Origin: Paraburkholderia madseniana
GTDB taxonomy: Bacteria; Pseudomonadota; Gammaproteobacteria; Burkholderiales; Burkholderiaceae
Length of the DNA stretch: 62,793 bases
Assembly (NCBI RefSeq): GCF_009690905.1
Contig: NZ_VOSW01000061.1
Span: 1-62,793, forward strand
Reading direction: 5' to 3'
In this document: positions 7,772 through 16,428 of the stretch, one piece after another
How the letters are laid out: the number at the start of each line of letters is the position of its first letter
Position numbering within the stretch: the stretch's first letter is position 1
Position numbers and translations under genes: made by a program
The notes under the pieces: model-generated
Told to the model about the DNA's origin: nothing
What the model saw: only the letters and a program-made list of their open reading frames with translations
The model's database searches: none

Positions 7772-9529
7772 ATGAGACCTGCCGTTCGCCTCACTGCCTC
7801 CGCGACCAGTGCGTTGCCGCGCTGGCTGCTGCTGACCATCTGTATCGTCTACGCATTTTTCGGCCTGTTCGGCCGGGATCCGTGGAAGAACGAGGATGCA
7901 GCCGGCTTCGGCGTCATGTGGACGATGGCCAACGGCAGCGCGCACGACTGGCTGCTGCCGAACCTGGTCGGCAAATACATGACGGAAGACGGCCCGCTCG
8001 GGTACTGGCTCGGTGCCAGCGCGATCCGCGCGCTCGCGCCATGGGTCGACGCGAGCAACGCGTCCCGCGTCTTCACGGGCCTGCTGTTTTGCGCCGGCTG
8101 TGCGTTCGTCTGGTATGCGGCCTACCTGCTCGGCCGGCGCGCCGAAGTGCAGCCGTTCAAGTATGCATTCGGCGGCGAACCGGAGCCGCGCGACTACGGC
8201 CGCACCCTCGCCGACGGCGCACTGCTGATCCTGCTCGCCTGCTTCGGCCTTGCCGAACGCGGCCACGAAACCACGCCGCAGCTCGTGCAGTTCTTCGGCA
8301 TCGCCATGCTCGTGTACGGGCTCGTGCGGATGATCGACAAGCCCATTCAGGGCGCGCTGATCTGGGGCTTGGCGCTCGGCCTCGTGACCCTGTCAAGCAG
8401 CCCGGTGCTGGTCGGCGCGCTATTGCTCGGAACCCTGGCGATGGCGCTGATCGTGCGTGAAGCGCGCACGCGCTGGCTGCTGCTGGCCGGTTTGCCGGTG
8501 GCGCTCGTGCTCTCGGTCGCGTGGCCAATCGCCGCGCTCGCCGCCTTTCCCGACGACGCGGTCTGGTACCTGAACCAGTGGGTGCACGTCAGCCTGTCGT
8601 CGTTCGCCGGGCCGCCCGGCTCGGTGGCAGCCTACGCGCTCAAGAATCTGCCGCTCTTTACCTGGCCGGCCTGGCCACTGGCCCTCTGGGCGTGGTTCAG
8701 TTGGTCGGGCCTACGGCGCGCGCCGCACGTCGCGATTCCGCTGTCGGTGATCGGGCCGCTGCTCGTGCTGGTCGTGTTGCAGAGCCATCAGTCGAACCGC
8801 CTTTACATGCTGTTGCTGCCGCCGCTCGCGGTGCTGGCCGCCTTCGCGCTGCCCACGCTCAAGCGCGGCGCGATCAACGCGATCGACTGGTTCGCACTGT
8901 TGAGCTTCACGATCCTCGGCAGCTTCGTCTGGCTGGTGTACATAGCCGGACTGACCGGCTTCCCGCATCCGCTCGCACGCAACCTGGCGCGTCTCGCCCC
9001 GGGTTTTGCGCCGCAGTTCAAAGTCCTGTCGTTCGTGTGCGCGGTCGCCGTGACGATCTGCTGGTTCGTCCTCGTGCAATGGCGTCTCGCCCGTCATCCG
9101 AAAGTCCTGTGGCGCAGCGTGGTGCTCTCGAGCGCCGGCACGACGCTGATGTGGGTGCTGCTGATGACGCTGTGGCTGCCGGTGGTCAACTACAGCCGGA
9201 CCTATAAGGACGTCGCCGAGCAGATCGCGAGCCATCTGCCGGAGGACTACACCTGCATCTCGCCGGTGCGCCTCGGTAACGCGCAGATCGCGACCTTCGC
9301 CTATTTCGGCGATATGCATTTCTCGTTCAATCAGGATTGCGACGTGATCCTGCGTCAGGACACCCAGGACTTCGGCGATCCGAGCGCCATGTCGGACTTC
9401 ATGTGGAAGCTGGTGTGGGAAGGCCGCCGCGTAGCCGACCGCGACGAACGCTTCCGCCTGTACGTGCGGATCGACCGTCCGAAGCCGCCGGTCGTCAAAC
9501 GCCGCAACTGGCATAAGAAGCCGGACTGA
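7772..9529 (+). CDS. ArnT-like/PMT-family integral membrane glycosyltransferase
   Basis: A 585-residue protein with about 12 membrane segments. The N-terminal periplasmic loop signature around GRDPWKNEDAAGFG resembles the acidic catalytic loop of GT39/GT83 enzymes, which move a sugar from a polyprenyl-phosphate carrier to lipid or protein in the periplasm. Start MRPAVRLTASATS at 7772 is chosen over an upstream in-frame start because it precedes the first hydrophobic segment directly. It is a second, diverged ArnT-like protein in this window (the first-line arnT is at 25570). The next gene starts 2 bases after its stop, so the two are probably co-translated. Acceptor and donor are unknown. Confidence 0.78.
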   Translation: MRPAVRLTASATSALPRWLLLTICIVYAFFGLFGRDPWKNEDAAGFGVMWTMANGSAHDWLLPNLVGKYMTEDGPLGYWLGASAIRALAPWVDASNASRVFTGLLFCAGCAFVWYAAYLLGRRAEVQPFKYAFGGEPEPRDYGRTLADGALLILLACFGLAERGHETTPQLVQFFGIAMLVYGLVRMIDKPIQGALIWGLALGLVTLSSSPVLVGALLLGTLAMALIVREARTRWLLLAGLPVALVLSVAWPIAALAAFPDDAVWYLNQWVHVSLSSFAGPPGSVAAYALKNLPLFTWPAWPLALWAWFSWSGLRRAPHVAIPLSVIGPLLVLVVLQSHQSNRLYMLLLPPLAVLAAFALPTLKRGAINAIDWFALLSFTILGSFVWLVYIAGLTGFPHPLARNLARLAPGFAPQFKVLSFVCAVAVTICWFVLVQWRLARHPKVLWRSVVLSSAGTTLMWVLLMTLWLPVVNYSRTYKDVAEQIASHLPEDYTCISPVRLGNAQIATFAYFGDMHFSFNQDCDVILRQDTQDFGDPSAMSDFMWKLVWEGRRVADRDERFRLYVRIDRPKPPVVKRRNWHKKPD

Positions 9530-9531
9530 GC

Positions 9532-10911
9532 ATGTTCGCCGACGTACGGAAAATCGCTGGACTCGCATGGCCCGTGCTGATCGGCCAACTGGCGATCATC
9601 GCGTTCGGCGTGATCGACACGGCGATGGTCGGCCGCTATTCGGCCGTCGATCTCGCCGCGCTCGGCCTCGGCTCGTCGATCTACATTTCCGTCTACATCG
9701 GTCTGACCGGCATCCTCACCGCGCTGCAACCGATCACCGCGCAACTGTATGGCGCGCGCCGCTACACGGAGATCGGCGAGGAAGTGCGCCAGGCCTTGTG
9801 GCTCGCGCTCGCATTGACAGTGATCGGCTTTCTGATTCTCTATTTTCCGGGGCGCGTGCTGCAGCTCGCGCGCGTGCCCGAGACGCTGCATGAGCGCACG
9901 GTCGCCTACCTGCAGATTCTGGCGTTTGGCTTGCCGGCCGGCCTTGCCTTTCGCGTCTATAGCTCGATCACCAATGCCGTCGGCAAACCGCGGCTCGTGA
10001 TGATCCTGCAGATCGGCGCACTGCTGCTCAAGGTTCCGCTCAACACATGGTTCATCTTTGGCGGACTCGGTGTGCCGGCGCTCGGCGGACCGGGTTGCGC
10101 GCTTGCCAGCACCACGATCAACTGGGGGCTGGCCGTAGTGGGGATGCTGCTGTTAAGGCGCGTCGACGTGTTCAAGCCGTTCGCGATCTTTGCCCACTTC
10201 TGCTGGCCCGTCTGGCGCCGGCAGGCGGCGCAACTGCGCCTCGGCATTCCGATGGGTCTGTCGTACCTGATCGAAGTCACCTCCTACACGTTCATGGCGC
10301 TCTTCATTGCGCGCTTCGGCACGACGACGCTCGCCGGCCACCAGATCGCCGGCAACATCGGTGCGGTGCTCTATATGACGCCGCTGGCGATCGGGATTGC
10401 CTCGTCGACGCTGGTCGCCCAGGCATTAGGTGCGCATCGCCCGGAAGCGGCGCGCACGCTGTCGCGGCACGGCATCATGATGGCTGTGGCGATTGCCTGC
10501 TGTTACGGCGTGATCGTGCTGGTGCTGCGGCCGTACGTGATCGAAGGCTATACGCCGAACGCGCAGGTCGCGGCGGCGGCGATGCCGCTGGTGCTGATCG
10601 TCGTGTGCTATCACCTGTTCGATGCGTTGCAGATCACCACCGCGTTCGTGCTGCGTGCGTACAAGGTGGCGGTCGTACCGACCGTTATCTATGCGGTTGC
10701 GCTGTGGGGCGTGGGGCTCGGCGGCGGGTATCTGCTCGGATTTAATGTCACGGGTTTTACGCCGGAATGGCTGACCGGCGCGCGCGGCTTCTGGGTCGCC
10801 AATACGGCGAGCCTGGCGATTGCCGGCATCGGTTTGCTGTTGTACTGGCGTGGTGTGAGCAAGCGGTATTTGGGTGCCGAGGCGGTGGTCAGGGTGGATT
10901 CGGCGGCTTGA
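9532..10911 (+). CDS. MATE family efflux transporter (NorM/DinF-like)
   Basis: A 459-residue inner-membrane protein with 12 predicted membrane segments, matching the usual MATE length. Characteristic segments include AWPVLIGQLAIIAFGVIDTAMVG at the N-terminus (broken here only for naming) and the PLGLS-like PMGLSYLIEV at the start of the second half. These proteins exchange cations for drugs or metabolites. The start ATG lies 2 bases after the membrane glycosyltransferase stop, which implies an operon. Substrate cannot be inferred. A flippase role alongside the glycosyltransferase is possible but speculative. Confidence 0.88.
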   Translation: MFADVRKIAGLAWPVLIGQLAIIAFGVIDTAMVGRYSAVDLAALGLGSSIYISVYIGLTGILTALQPITAQLYGARRYTEIGEEVRQALWLALALTVIGFLILYFPGRVLQLARVPETLHERTVAYLQILAFGLPAGLAFRVYSSITNAVGKPRLVMILQIGALLLKVPLNTWFIFGGLGVPALGGPGCALASTTINWGLAVVGMLLLRRVDVFKPFAIFAHFCWPVWRRQAAQLRLGIPMGLSYLIEVTSYTFMALFIARFGTTTLAGHQIAGNIGAVLYMTPLAIGIASSTLVAQALGAHRPEAARTLSRHGIMMAVAIACCYGVIVLVLRPYVIEGYTPNAQVAAAAMPLVLIVVCYHLFDALQITTAFVLRAYKVAVVPTVIYAVALWGVGLGGGYLLGFNVTGFTPEWLTGARGFWVANTASLAIAGIGLLLYWRGVSKRYLGAEAVVRVDSAA

Positions 10912-10999
10912 GGAGGCTTGTTGGGCTCAATCGGCTTGCTGCCCTTGCCGGGCTTGCCGGGAGCATTCGACCGGATCGTGGGAGTTGGCGTGCAAGACC

Positions 11000-11038
11000 G
11001 CCGGAAAAGCCCCACCCATGCTAGCTGGGTTTTCCGGC
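11000..11038. terminator. Bidirectional hairpin between convergent MATE and CMD genes
   Basis: GCCGGAAAA (11000-11008) pairs with TTTTCCGGC (11030-11038), and CCCA/TGGG adds inner pairing. The A/T-rich stem base gives a short U run on either strand. It lies 90 bases after the MATE stop and 110 bases after the stop of the gene on the other strand. Confidence 0.6.
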
Positions 11039-11148
11039 CATATCCGCAGCGCGACGTCGAAGTGGCATGCGATAGCGGACCGTTAGTTGCATGTTGGACG
11101 CTGTAAAAAACGGCCGCACCCGGCAGCCGCCCGCCCTTCTCTCTTGTC

Positions 11149-11577
11149 TCAAGCCGCCTGCGCCTCTTTCGGTGCCTGCCGCTCCTCCAACGCCAGATCG
11201 CGCCGCTCGAAAATCTCCCGCGCCGCGAACAGCGCGTTCAGCGCCGCCGGGAAGCCCGCATAGAGCGCCATCTGCATGAACACCTCGACGATCTCCTCGC
11301 GCGTGCAGCCGACGTTCAACGCTGCCTCGATATGCACCTTCAACTGCGGTTGCGCACAACCGAGCGTCGCCAGCGATGCAATCGTCGCGATCTCGCGGGC
11401 GCGCAGGTCGAGTTGCGGCCGGCTGTAGATATCGCCGAAGCCGAATTCGATCACCAGGCGTCCGAAATCCGGCGCGATCGGCGCAAGCGCGGCGATCACC
11501 TGCTCGCCGGTCGAGCCGTCGATTTCCTTCAGTTTGTCCCAGCCTCGGGTGTAGCGATCGTTTTGTGCGTGTTCCAT
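11149..11577 (-). CDS. Carboxymuconolactone decarboxylase (CMD) family protein
   Basis: A 142-residue protein of the CMD/AhpD-like all-helical fold. It carries the segments DIYSRPQLDLRAREIATIA and GCAQPQLKVHIEAALNVGCTREEI that typify the family. The AhpD CxxC redox pair is not present as such. Single cysteines sit in GCAQ and GCTRE. Members act as decarboxylases or as peroxidase-linked proteins, and the reaction here is unknown. Its start lies 49 bases inside the 3' end of the MerR gene at 11529-12038, so translation is coupled and the MerR protein probably controls it. Confidence 0.85.
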   Translation of the reverse strand: MEHAQNDRYTRGWDKLKEIDGSTGEQVIAALAPIAPDFGRLVIEFGFGDIYSRPQLDLRAREIATIASLATLGCAQPQLKVHIEAALNVGCTREEIVEVFMQMALYAGFPAALNALFAAREIFERRDLALEERQAPKEAQAA

Positions 11578-12038
11578 GGTGAGTCCTTGTCCGAATGCGA
11601 AAGTGATTGGGTTTCGTCGATCTGTCGTGTCGGATTGCTCGCGGCGGGCGTCCGCTCAACGGTTTGCTGCGCAGATGCTTCGTAGTAAGCGATTTTGTCG
11701 ATGATCGCGCCGAGATTGCTTTGCAACTCGGCGATCCGCGCCAAAACGGCATCCCGATGCGCCACCAGCAAGTCGCGGCGCTCACCCACCGTAGACTGAC
11801 CTTCTGTCCGCAGTGCCGCGAACGCCTGCATCCCAGCGATCGGCATACCGGTCGCCTTCAGGCGCATCACGATCTGCAGCCAGTCGAGATCGGCCGGCGA
11901 ATACAGGCGATGCCCCGCCTGCGTGCGCCCGACCGCCCGAATCAGGCCGGCCTGCTCGTAATAACGCAGCGTATGGGTGGAGACGCCGATCGTTCCGGCG
12001 ACCTCGCCGATGGTGAGTGCTTTTGACATTTTCGACAT
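11529..12038 (-). CDS. MerR family transcriptional regulator
   Basis: A 169-residue MerR regulator with the N-terminal segment TIGEVAGTIGVSTHTLRYYE (about 8-27) and AGHRLYSPADLDW in the wing. A coiled coil to about residue 135 follows, and then a polar tail. No metal-binding cysteines are visible. The start could be either of two in-frame ATGs (12038 or 12029). The promoter would give an almost leaderless message from the first, so the second is also possible. The last 49 bases overlap the CMD-family gene. Confidence 0.87.
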   Translation of the reverse strand: MSKMSKALTIGEVAGTIGVSTHTLRYYEQAGLIRAVGRTQAGHRLYSPADLDWLQIVMRLKATGMPIAGMQAFAALRTEGQSTVGERRDLLVAHRDAVLARIAELQSNLGAIIDKIAYYEASAQQTVERTPAASNPTRQIDETQSLSHSDKDSPWNTHKTIATPEAGTN

Positions 12039-12048
12039 GACGGAACTC

Positions 12049-12079
12049 AGGTTAGGACTTCGAGTGCACTCTAAGTCAA
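12049..12079 (-). promoter_or_regulatory. MerR-type promoter/operator with 19-bp spacer
   Basis: On the minus strand TTGACT (12079-12074) and TAACCT (12054-12049) are separated by exactly 19 bp. The spacer is centred on the palindrome GAGTGCACTC (12062-12071), which extends to ACTT-N-GAGTG/CACTC-N-AAGT. This is the classic geometry of a MerR-activated promoter. The -10 ends only 10 bases from the regulator's first ATG. Confidence 0.75.
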
Positions 12080-12184
12080 GTGGAAGGTGCTGTCATTTAT
12101 CCGCCTTGTCATTATTTACGGTGGATCGATAAACTCATAACTGCTTAATCACCAGGCAAAAGCTTCAAATATTGTCCAGCCTGA

Positions 12185-12213
12185 TTTACTTGTCATGAAT
12201 CGATCGGTATAAA
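12185..12213 (+). promoter_or_regulatory. Candidate sigma70 promoter for the ComEA-like gene
   Basis: TTTACT (12185-12190) and TATAAA (12208-12213) are spaced by 17 bp, reading towards the gene at 12342. The rest of the roughly 300-base interval from 12039 holds the divergent MerR promoter and no gene that I can support. Confidence 0.5.
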
Positions 12214-12341
12214 TCGTCGGCGTTCGCAAATAAGGGCGCGCAATTTGTTCTATGCTTAAGCGCAGCGCCTGCTGACAAGGTGCGTCGTCCCGAGTTTTCC
12301 CTTTGCGGCTAACTTTTTTTGCCCTCAATGGAGTGCTTGCC

Positions 12342-12938
12342 ATGCTGAAGAAGCTTTTGATGCTTTGCGTTGCTTTGGCTTTGTCGCTGTCGGCCGGATT
12401 TGCGGCAGCCGTCGAAGTAAATTCCGCCGATCAGGCGGCGCTCGAATCGGTCAAGGGTATCGGGCCGGTGCATGCGAAAGCGATCATCGACGAACGCAGC
12501 AAGAACGGCCCGTTTAAGGATGCCGATGATCTCGCCACCCGCGTCAAAGGCATCGGCACCAAATCGGTGACCAATCTCGAAGCAGCCGGTCTGACGATCA
12601 ACGGCTCGTCCACGCCGCCTACGGGCGCCAAGGCTGCCTCGAAATCCAGTAGCACCGCCAGCACCAAGGCGGCGCCTGCGGCCGCTCCTGCGGCGACTAC
12701 CGCGGCCGCGACAACAACACCAGCGGCACCGGCTGCGCCTACCGAGGCATCCGGCACCAAAGCGTCGAAGTCGAAGAAGAAGAGCAAGGCCGCGGCGTCC
12801 GACGCGGCGGCTGCTTCCGCGCCGGCCACAGCGGCCGCTGCCAGCGCGCCGGCCGACGCATCCGGCACCAAGGCTTCGAAGAAGAAGGCGAAGAAGAGCA
12901 AGGCTGCATCGGCTGCGGCAGCCTCTGGCGGGGCGTAA
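12342..12938 (+). CDS. ComEA-like secreted helix-hairpin-helix protein with Ala/Lys-rich tail
   Basis: A 198-residue protein starting MLKKLLMLCVALALSLSAGF, a clear signal peptide cleaved near AAAVEV. One ComEA-type HhH domain follows (about 25-85: VNSADQAALESVKGIGPVHAK, given in part, and FKDADDLATRVKGIGTKSV), which binds DNA backbone. The remaining 110 residues are low complexity and histone-H1-like. The block ASGTKAS plus a Lys-rich run occurs twice. ComEA binds incoming DNA in the periplasm during competence. The basic tail is an unusual addition, so a DNA-compacting or surface-DNA role is also possible. Confidence 0.82.
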   Translation: MLKKLLMLCVALALSLSAGFAAAVEVNSADQAALESVKGIGPVHAKAIIDERSKNGPFKDADDLATRVKGIGTKSVTNLEAAGLTINGSSTPPTGAKAASKSSSTASTKAAPAAAPAATTAAATTTPAAPAAPTEASGTKASKSKKKSKAAASDAAAASAPATAAAASAPADASGTKASKKKAKKSKAASAAAASGGA

Positions 12939-13114
12939 ATCGAGTTGAGTACCGGCCGCATGGCGGCCTCGCCGGTCACGCGCGATGCGCGCGTGATGCA
13001 CACATAAGCGCGGCCCCGCTTCCGTCTACCTTCCTTCCACCGGCGCCGCGCGACCGCGCGGCGTTTTCACCCGCTGACTCGTCAAACACGGGTCGGCATT
13101 CAAGAGAGACCGTC

Positions 13115-13543
13115 ATGAGCCTACTCGACACTATCGGTTCCCTGGTTGGCAAATCGCCTGAAGGCGGTGGCCAGCAAGCCCTCGTTTCAGCCGCGCTGGA
13201 ATTCGTCAACAACCAGCCGGGCGGCCTGAACGGCCTGATCAGCAGCTTCAAGGAAAAGGGCCTCGGCGACGTCGTGTCGTCGTGGGTCAGCAACGGCGAG
13301 AATCAGGCGATCTCGCCCGACGCCCTGCACAGCGTGCTTGGGTCGGACGTCGTCACCAACCTTGCGGCGAAGGCCGGCGTGCAACCGGATCAGGTCACCG
13401 GTCTGCTGTCACAGATTCTGCCGCACGTCGTCAACGCGGCGACGCCCAATGGTGAAGTGCCCGCCGAGGGCCAGGTGAACGCGAGCAGCGTGCTCGGCGC
13501 GCTCGGCAGTCTGTCGTCGCTGTTCGGCAAGGGCAACGCGTAA
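13115..13543 (+). CDS. YidB-like DUF937 family protein
   Basis: A 142-residue protein that begins MSLLDTIGSLVGKSPEGG and carries the YidB/DUF937 pattern of Gly-rich turns with SWVSNGENQAISPDALHSVL, followed by LLSQILPHVVNAATPNGEVP. The function of the family is not established. No signal peptide or membrane span is visible, so it is probably cytosolic. It stands alone between the ComEA-like gene and the convergent clpB, and ends at a strong terminator. Confidence 0.85.
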   Translation: MSLLDTIGSLVGKSPEGGGQQALVSAALEFVNNQPGGLNGLISSFKEKGLGDVVSSWVSNGENQAISPDALHSVLGSDVVTNLAAKAGVQPDQVTGLLSQILPHVVNAATPNGEVPAEGQVNASSVLGALGSLSSLFGKGNA

Positions 13544-13599
13544 CGCCGAACGTATCGGCCGCCGCCGCGCTGATCCGGGCGCACCGCGGCAAATAAAAA

Positions 13600-13631
13600 G
13601 GGCAACGAATCTTGATTCGTTGCCCTTTTTT
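13600..13631. terminator. Terminator between yidB-like gene and clpB
   Basis: GGGCAACGAATC (13600-13611) pairs with GATTCGTTGCCC (13614-13625) as an 11-bp stem with a CTTG loop, followed by six T and preceded by an A-rich run. It can serve the plus-strand gene and, through the A-run, the convergent clpB. Confidence 0.88.
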
Positions 13632-13711
13632 CATTCGTCCGCCAGGGGCAGTTCACCACGTCCGCCCTGTCGGAGCTGCGATACGCGCCGCAGGGGTGAC
13701 TAGAACACCAC

Positions 13712-16309
13712 TTAATGCACGACGCGGTCGAACACCAGCTTGCCGTCTTCCACTTCGACCGGAATCACATCCTTCGGACCGAACTTGCCGGCGAGTATCA
13801 GCTTGGCGACCGGGTTCTCGATCTCCTGCTGGATTGCGCGCTTCAGCGGCCGCGCCCCGAACAGCGGATCGTAGCCGACCTTGCCGACGTGCTCGAGCGC
13901 CGCGTCCGACACCACCAGTTGCATGTCGAGCTTGGCAAGCCGTTCATGCAGACGCTGCAACTGAATCCGCGCGATCGACTGGATGTTCGAACGGTCGAGC
14001 GCATGGAACACCACGACGTCGTCGATCCGGTTCAGGAACTCGGGCCGGAAGTGCAGCTTCACTTCTTCCCAGACCGCGTCCTTCACCGCTTCCTGCGGCT
14101 CGCCGACCATCGCCTGGATCACCTGCGAACCGAGGTTCGACGTCATCACGATCACCGTGTTCTTGAAGTCCACGGTACGACCCTGGCCGTCGGTCATGCG
14201 GCCGTCGTCGAGCACTTGCAGCAGGACGTTGAACACGTCCGGATGCGCCTTCTCGATTTCGTCGAGCAGGATCACGCTGTACGGCTTGCGGCGCACCGCT
14301 TCGGTCAGGTAACCCCCTTCCTCGTAGCCGACGTAGCCCGGCGGCGCGCCGATCAAACGCGCGACGCTATGCTTCTCCATAAACTCGCTCATGTCGATGC
14401 GGATCAGATGATCTTCCGAATCGAACAGGAACGACGCCAGCGCCTTGCACAGCTCGGTCTTACCCACGCCGGTCGGCCCAAGGAACAGGAACGAGCCATA
14501 CGGCCGGTTCGGATCCGCCAGACCCGCGCGTGAACGGCGAATCGCATCCGCCACCGCGGTGATCGCTTCGTCCTGACCGACCACGCGGTCGTGCAGCTTC
14601 TCTTCGATCTGCAGCAGTTTTTCGCGCTCGCCCTGCATCATGCGCGACACCGGAATGCCGGTGGAACGCGAGACGACTTCAGCGATTTCTTCCGCGCCGA
14701 CCTGCGTGCGCAACAGACGCGGACGCGTCGGGTTGTTCTGCTCCTTCGCTTCGGCCTGGGTCACTTCCTTCAACTGCGCTTCAAGACCCGGCAGCTTGCC
14801 GTACTGCAACTCGGCGACCTTCTCCAGCTTGCCTTCACGCTGCAAGCGAACGATTTCCGCACGCGTTTTTTCGATGTCTTCCTTCAACTGCGCGCTGCCC
14901 TGCACCGCCGCTTTTTCCGCGGTCCAGATTTCTTCGAGGTCCGAATATTCGCGATCCAGCCGCTCGATTTCTTCTTCGATCAGTTGCAGACGCTTTTGCG
15001 ACGCTTCGTCCTTTTCCTTCTTGACGGCTTCGCGCTCGATCTTCAACTGGATCAAACGACGGTCGAGCCGATCCATCTCTTCCGGCTTCGAGTCGATTTC
15101 CATCTTGATCTTCGAAGCGGCTTCGTCGATCAGGTCGATGGCCTTGTCCGGCAAAAAACGATCCGTGATGTAGCGATGCGACAGTTCGGCTGCCGCGACG
15201 ATCGCCGGGTCGGTAATGTCGACGCCGTGATGCAGCTCGTACTTTTCCTGCAAACCGCGCAGGATCGCGATGGTCGCTTCGACCGACGGTTCGTCGACCA
15301 GCACCTTCTGGAAGCGGCGCTCGAGCGCGGCGTCTTTTTCGATGTACTTGCGATATTCATCGAGCGTGGTGGCGCCGACGCAATGCAGTTCGCCGCGCGA
15401 AAGCGCCGGCTTGAGCATGTTGCCGGCGTCCATTGCGCCTTCGGCCTTGCCCGCACCGACCATCGTGTGAATTTCGTCGATGAAGACGATGGTCTGGCCT
15501 TCGTCTTTCGCGATGTCGCTCAGTACGGCCTTCAGGCGTTCTTCGAACTCGCCGCGGTACTTCGCGCCGGCCAGCAACGCCGCCATGTCCAATGACAGCA
15601 CGCGCTTGCCCTTGAGCGTTTCCGGCACTTCGCCGTTGACGATACGCTGCGCGAGGCCTTCGACGATCGCGGTCTTGCCCACGCCCGGCTCGCCGATCAG
15701 CACCGGATTGTTCTTGGTGCGGCGTTGCAGGATCTGGATCGAACGGCGAATTTCGTCGTCGCGGCCGATCACGGGGTCGAGCTTGCCGGCCCGCGCACGC
15801 TCGGTCAGGTCAACGGTGTACTTTTTCAGCGCTTCACGCTGGCTTTCGGCGTCCTGGCTATGCACTTGCGAACCGCCGCGCACCGCCGCGATCGCGCTTT
15901 CCAGCGACTTGCGCGACAGGCCATGCTGGCGCGCCAGACGCCCGGCCTCGCCTTTGTCGTCGGCAACCGCGAGCAGGAACATCTCGCTCGCGATGAACGT
16001 GTCGTTGAGTTTTTGTGCTTCCTTGTCCGCCTGGTTCAGCAAGCCGGTCAGTTCGCGGCCGATCTGCACGTTGCCGTCGGTGCCCTGTACCTGCGGCAGG
16101 CGCGTGATGGCATCGTTCAGCGCGGTTTGCAGCGCCTGGACATGCACGCCGGCACGCGAGAGCAGCGAACGCGCCGACCCGTCCTGCTGGGCGACGAGCG
16201 CCGAGAGGACATGAACCGGTTCGATGTATTGATTGTCGTGACCAACGGCCAGACTCTGCGCGTCGGCCAGTGCTTCCTGGAATTTAGTAGTAAGTTTGTC
16301 GATTCTCAT
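13712..16309 (-). CDS. clpB: ATP-dependent chaperone ClpB
   Basis: An 865-residue AAA+ disaggregase that rescues aggregated proteins with DnaK. It has the Clp N-domain (about 1-145), a first AAA module with GEPGVGKT, a coiled-coil M domain rich in Glu/Lys/Arg (about 410-520), and a second AAA module with GPTGVGKT. The C-terminal domain ends near DGKLVFDRVVH. The start MRIDKLTTKFQEAL at 16309 is canonical, and GGAGG lies upstream. An in-frame extension of 10 residues was rejected. Length agrees with E. coli ClpB (857). A heat-shock-type promoter precedes it. Confidence 0.98.
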   Translation of the reverse strand: MRIDKLTTKFQEALADAQSLAVGHDNQYIEPVHVLSALVAQQDGSARSLLSRAGVHVQALQTALNDAITRLPQVQGTDGNVQIGRELTGLLNQADKEAQKLNDTFIASEMFLLAVADDKGEAGRLARQHGLSRKSLESAIAAVRGGSQVHSQDAESQREALKKYTVDLTERARAGKLDPVIGRDDEIRRSIQILQRRTKNNPVLIGEPGVGKTAIVEGLAQRIVNGEVPETLKGKRVLSLDMAALLAGAKYRGEFEERLKAVLSDIAKDEGQTIVFIDEIHTMVGAGKAEGAMDAGNMLKPALSRGELHCVGATTLDEYRKYIEKDAALERRFQKVLVDEPSVEATIAILRGLQEKYELHHGVDITDPAIVAAAELSHRYITDRFLPDKAIDLIDEAASKIKMEIDSKPEEMDRLDRRLIQLKIEREAVKKEKDEASQKRLQLIEEEIERLDREYSDLEEIWTAEKAAVQGSAQLKEDIEKTRAEIVRLQREGKLEKVAELQYGKLPGLEAQLKEVTQAEAKEQNNPTRPRLLRTQVGAEEIAEVVSRSTGIPVSRMMQGEREKLLQIEEKLHDRVVGQDEAITAVADAIRRSRAGLADPNRPYGSFLFLGPTGVGKTELCKALASFLFDSEDHLIRIDMSEFMEKHSVARLIGAPPGYVGYEEGGYLTEAVRRKPYSVILLDEIEKAHPDVFNVLLQVLDDGRMTDGQGRTVDFKNTVIVMTSNLGSQVIQAMVGEPQEAVKDAVWEEVKLHFRPEFLNRIDDVVVFHALDRSNIQSIARIQLQRLHERLAKLDMQLVVSDAALEHVGKVGYDPLFGARPLKRAIQQEIENPVAKLILAGKFGPKDVIPVEVEDGKLVFDRVVH

Positions 16310-16338
16310 CAAGAGACCTCCAATTTCAATTACCACCA

Positions 16339-16366
16339 AATTGAGGCGTTTTACGCAGGTTTCAAG
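16339..16366 (-). promoter_or_regulatory. Heat-shock (sigma32-type) promoter of clpB
   Basis: On the minus strand CTTGAAA (16366-16360) is followed after 13 bp by CCTCAATT (16346-16339). This fits the sigma32 consensus CTTGAAA-N13-CCCCATNT with two -10 mismatches. The -10 ends about 30 bases before the clpB ATG. Confidence 0.75.
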
Positions 16367-16428
16367 CGCTTTTTTGCAATCAGCAACAACTATTTAACAT
16401 TTGACGCGCGAGAACTTGCCCGCAGGTT

